A stretch of DNA of 6,779 nt from CAYVJW01 sp964451885 (lineage in GTDB: Bacteria; Patescibacteriota; Gracilibacteria; UBA4473). The notes under the pieces were generated by a model. The model worked only from the letters and a program-made list of their open reading frames with translations, had not been told where the DNA came from and searched no databases. Below are positions 4,407-6,779 of the stretch, piece after piece; positions within the stretch are counted from its first letter, which is position 1; the number at the start of each line of letters is the position of its first letter. The position numbers and the translations under genes were made by a program. The stretch covers positions 1 through 6,779 of the forward strand of contig CAYVJW010000089.1 of assembly GCA_964451885.1 (NCBI GenBank), in the 5' to 3' direction.

Positions 4407-5321
4407 ATGAAAAAAATATTTTTTTCTTTTATAGCCTTAATTGTTTTTTCTACCCTTAGTTTTGGGAGTTGTATTGCTACGGGAGAAGCAAAACTGAATG
4501 TGCCGCTTCCAAAGTTCGGATACGATGAAATCATGGTTAATAATAAGATCCATAATATTGTTGATAAGGAAGACAATTCCATAAATGCTCTTCGGAAAAT
4601 TTTAACCAATAGGGGACAGGATGCGCCGCTTCAAATCACCAATCATGTTTTGGCGACCATTGCTATTGTATGGCTGATGATATTGGGGGTAAAGTTTGCT
4701 TTTGCCCAGGGAAATGAGGAAAAAATAACAAAATATAAACAGCAGTTCGGATGGGTTGCATTGGGATTGGCGGTAATATCTTTGGCCGAATATATTGCTT
4801 TTGATGTTTTTGATCCGACGGAAAATATATTGGAGGGAAGCGCATCAGGAAATTTTAATGCGAAGGCGATGCAGATCAAATTGTATTTTCAAATTTTAGT
4901 GACCGGGATTGCTGTTGCGGTTTGTGTTATGTCCGGATATAACCTTATTACCGCTGCTACTGAGGACGAGACTATCACCAACGAAAAACGGTTTATGCGA
5001 TCATTTTTGTTCGGGGTGGGATTTGTGTTTTTAGCGGAAGCCATAGTGAGGATTGTTTCTTTTCAAAAGGAGTGGAATCAGGGAGAGCCTCTCCTTGCAG
5101 CGAAGCAATCTGTACAGGAGGCGGTGGGGATTATAAACTTTATGTTGACTTTTGTTGCGGCTTCTGCGGTTTTTATGCTGATTCTTGCGAGTTTGTATTA
5201 TGTTACCAGTTTTGGAAACGATGATCAGACGGGGCGGGCAAAGCAGATTATAATTTCTGCCGTAGTGGCTGTGATAGTGGTTTTAACCAGTTATGCTTTT
5301 GTTAACTTTTTTGTGAGATGA
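4407..5321 (+). CDS. Secreted multi-pass protein with three VirB2/TrbC-like (T4SS pilin) hairpins, gene 1
   Basis: Starting at ATG 4407 gives 304 residues; a GTG at 4404 would add one. A signal peptide covers residues 1 to about 20. A polar stretch to about 78 follows, then three repeats of helix, charged loop, helix: about 79-135 (loop GNEEKITKYKQQ, 102-113), about 157-218 (TEDETITNEKR, 185-195) and about 239-303 (GNDDQTGRAKQ, 270-280). Each matches the architecture of VirB2/TrbC pilins and CPR T4SS-pilin-like proteins: two hydrophobic helices joined by an acidic-then-basic loop after a small-residue-rich end. Known single-hairpin relatives form conjugative or T4SS pilus subunits; three in one chain is unusual. 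The gene overlaps the next by ATGA, so the two are translationally coupled. No T4SS ATPase is in the window, so the exact function is inferred. Confidence 0.85.
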   Translation: MKKIFFSFIALIVFSTLSFGSCIATGEAKLNVPLPKFGYDEIMVNNKIHNIVDKEDNSINALRKILTNRGQDAPLQITNHVLATIAIVWLMILGVKFAFAQGNEEKITKYKQQFGWVALGLAVISLAEYIAFDVFDPTENILEGSASGNFNAKAMQIKLYFQILVTGIAVAVCVMSGYNLITAATEDETITNEKRFMRSFLFGVGFVFLAEAIVRIVSFQKEWNQGEPLLAAKQSVQEAVGIINFMLTFVAASAVFMLILASLYYVTSFGNDDQTGRAKQIIISAVVAVIVVLTSYAFVNFFVR

Positions 5322-6649
5322 GGAGAATGATTTATGGAATTTTTAAATTTGTAGAGACACGCCGCGGCGTGTCTCTACGGGGTATATTTGGAATTATCTT
5401 AGTAGTTTTTTTATTTGCTGCCAATTTAAGTATAGAAGAGGTGCAGGCGGCGAATAATTGTCAGGCGGAACTTGATAAACTTCATAAATGTAATAGCGGA
5501 CGGGCGGCTCGGCAGTCGGATGAGGAATATGAAGGGAGCAGTCCGTTGGCCAGTTTTGGTACAACAGATTATTACGGAGGAGAGGTGATAGAAACAATGA
5601 ACTGTGATCAATATCAAAAAGAATATGATGATTGTTTAGCAAAAGATGAGGCGGCCAATTTTGATTTTTCAAGTTTTATAGATGTCATAAAGCCCGAAGA
5701 TGTCATAAAACCTGTTCCTACGCCTACTCCTAAGCCGAAACCAAAACCTCAACCTACTGAAAATCGGAATGTCAGTTCGATGCCGAATTCGGAAGAAGTT
5801 TTGGGAGGAGATTCTTTTCTCGGACAAAAAGTGGGGAATAAAGAAAAGACGTTTCTCAACGATTATACAAGAGGTGATTCGGAGGGGGAGATGCAATTAC
5901 GAAATACAATAATTACAATGTTGGATTTTCTAAAGAGGTTATTAATCCCTTGTATTGTGCTTCTGCTTACCTGGGCTGGTGTAGAGCTTTTCCTTTCCAG
6001 GGGTAACGAAGAGGCTTTAAAGAAAAAGTTTGCCCAGATTCTGGCTACGGCAACAGGTTTTGCGGTTATTTTATTAACTGTGGTATTGGTGGAGAAAGTA
6101 TTTTTTGGGGAACACGGGGAGATACTGGAGGGGGGAAGTTCTGAAAGTTTTGCTCAAAGAGGGGTTGTGGAGATCAGAGGGCTTATTAATTTTATAACGA
6201 CTTTAGTTGTTGTCATTGCGGTGGCATATATTCTTTTTGCGGCTTTTAACCTTATTTTTGCCGGAGAAACGGAGGATGAGATGACCAATATGAAAAAACA
6301 GGCTATTTATGCGGCTATGGGGGTGGTTATTATTGTGATAGCTAAAGAAATAGTAGAGTTTTTTATGGTTGGCGGGGATCTTGGAACCGGGAGGATGGAG
6401 GCGTTTGCTCCGTCGAGATATGCTCCGTTTTTTCAGGAGATAATTTACTGGACAAACATTGTTCTAAGTTTTGTCGGCGTATTGGCTGTTATTTCCCTCA
6501 TTTGGGCAGGGATACGGCTTATTACTCAGTTTGGGGATGACGGTGCGGTGGAAGAAGCCAAGAAAATTATGCAGTTTTCAGTTATTGCGCTGGTTTTGGC
6601 TTTTTCGGCTTACACGATCATTCGGTATTTTATTATGCCGAGCGGGTAG
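5318..6649 (+). CDS. Secreted multi-pass protein with three VirB2/TrbC-like hairpins and a Pro/Lys linker, gene 2
   Basis: This 443-residue partner of the preceding gene has a signal-like hydrophobic segment at about 23-36. A soluble region follows with two CX9C pairs (C48-C58 and C96-C106), then a Pro/Lys-rich linker (125-146). The three hairpins lie at about 200-263 (loop SRGNEEALKKK, 227-237), 285-350 (GETEDEMTNMKK, 316-327) and 375-438 (FGDDGAVEEAKK, 405-416). The loops follow the same acidic-then-basic pattern as gene 1. The start is uncertain. The ATG at 5318 overlaps the upstream stop, but the only AGGAG (5321-5325) lies inside the gene, one base before a second in-frame ATG (5327). 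A GTG at 5369 lies in a palindrome. The linker includes an 18-bp near-exact DNA repeat (5681-5698, 5699-5716). It likely acts with gene 1 in one envelope complex. Confidence 0.85.
   Translation: MRRMIYGIFKFVETRRGVSLRGIFGIILVVFLFAANLSIEEVQAANNCQAELDKLHKCNSGRAARQSDEEYEGSSPLASFGTTDYYGGEVIETMNCDQYQKEYDDCLAKDEAANFDFSSFIDVIKPEDVIKPVPTPTPKPKPKPQPTENRNVSSMPNSEEVLGGDSFLGQKVGNKEKTFLNDYTRGDSEGEMQLRNTIITMLDFLKRLLIPCIVLLLTWAGVELFLSRGNEEALKKKFAQILATATGFAVILLTVVLVEKVFFGEHGEILEGGSSESFAQRGVVEIRGLINFITTLVVVIAVAYILFAAFNLIFAGETEDEMTNMKKQAIYAAMGVVIIVIAKEIVEFFMVGGDLGTGRMEAFAPSRYAPFFQEIIYWTNIVLSFVGVLAVISLIWAGIRLITQFGDDGAVEEAKKIMQFSVIALVLAFSAYTIIRYFIMPSG
5351..5378. repeat. Perfect 28-bp palindrome inside the signal-peptide coding region
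   Basis: GTAGAGACACGCCG is followed immediately by its exact reverse complement, with no spacer. It encodes residues 12-21 (VETRRGVSLR) of the second pilin-hairpin protein, ahead of the hydrophobic signal segment. It is much richer in G+C than the surrounding coding sequence. Similar GTAGAGAC...GTCTCTAC palindromes are, from memory, dispersed in cyanobacterial and CPR genomes. A transcript would form a very stable hairpin about 33 nt after the start codon. Confidence 0.9.
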
Positions 6650-6779
6650 GGGGGAACAAGCGGCAAGGAACAAGTCGCAAGGGGAGCAATTCTAAATAAA
6701 TTTTTATAAAATGAATAAAGAAGTACCAGCTGCTCCCGCAATTTGACATTCTGTCGTAAAGATATTGTTAAATTGGCAA
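6650..6779 (+). other. Intergenic tail: small tandem repeat, inverted repeat and possible promoter
   Basis: After the stop codon lie two 14-bp tandem copies, GGAACAAGCGGCAA (6653-6666) and GGAACAAGTCGCAA (6667-6680). An inverted repeat GGGAGCA (6682-6688) with TGCTCCC (6731-6737) encloses AT-rich DNA. A perfect TTGACA at 6743-6748 is followed by an AT-rich TGTTAAATT near 6766-6774 and may be a promoter for a gene beyond the window. The spacing to the best -10 is not ideal. No U-tract terminator for the operon is visible, so transcription may continue. Confidence 0.4.

Noticed and set aside
6711..6746. Tiny ORF of 11 codons near the right edge
   Set aside because: It has no ribosome site, overlaps a putative TTGACA promoter element, and is expected by chance.

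Overview
The window looks like part of a chromosome from a Candidate Phyla Radiation (Patescibacteria) bacterium, most likely a Parcubacteria-type lineage. This rests on the two neighbouring secreted, multi-pass membrane proteins built from VirB2/TrbC (T4SS-pilin)-like helical hairpins, on small orphan membrane genes, on tRNAs scattered singly, and on the many short palindromes between and inside genes. Several genes end in TGA, so TGA is a normal stop here; that argues against the TGA-as-glycine lineages (Gracilibacteria/SR1). The assignment is an inference and no phylogenetic marker is present.

Layout. Positions 1-108 hold at most the last codons of a gene entering from the left. Then come an AT-rich long hairpin (109-193), tRNA-Lys(UUU) on the minus strand (220-295), and, upstream of that tRNA, two tandem copies of a structured element of about 107 bp (304-517). 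A promoter at 596-623 on the plus strand starts a leader of about 310 nt with hairpins and a possible leader ORF. It precedes a Na+/phosphate cotransporter with a C-terminal PhoU-like domain (939-2714). That gene ends at a UUCG-capped terminator (2762-2797). It faces an orphan membrane protein on the minus strand (2914-3333), whose own terminator hairpin is present twice in tandem (2810-2897).

The gene-free stretch 3334-3828 holds two large concentric inverted repeats (3403-3463, 3534-3695) and a palindromic repeat (3741-3794). It is followed by tRNA-Ala(UGC) on the minus strand (3829-3905), a diverged third copy of the structured element (3906-4035) and a 78-residue two-helix membrane protein (4056-4292, minus). 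Back-to-back promoters (4324-4388) separate this protein from the plus-strand operon of two pilin-hairpin proteins (4407-5321 and 5318-6649), which overlap by ATGA. The second gene carries a perfect 28-bp palindrome inside its signal-peptide coding region. Positions 6650-6779 are intergenic and may hold the promoter of a gene beyond the window.

The most unusual signal is the repeated element beside the two tRNA genes. Its single-stranded segments are almost identical between copies, while its stems change by compensatory substitutions. The leftover mismatches become G-U pairs only on the minus strand, which is the tRNA strand. That is the pattern expected of a structured RNA or a structure-constrained mobile palindrome. 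The second is the pair of coupled genes that each carry three tandem pilin-type hairpins.
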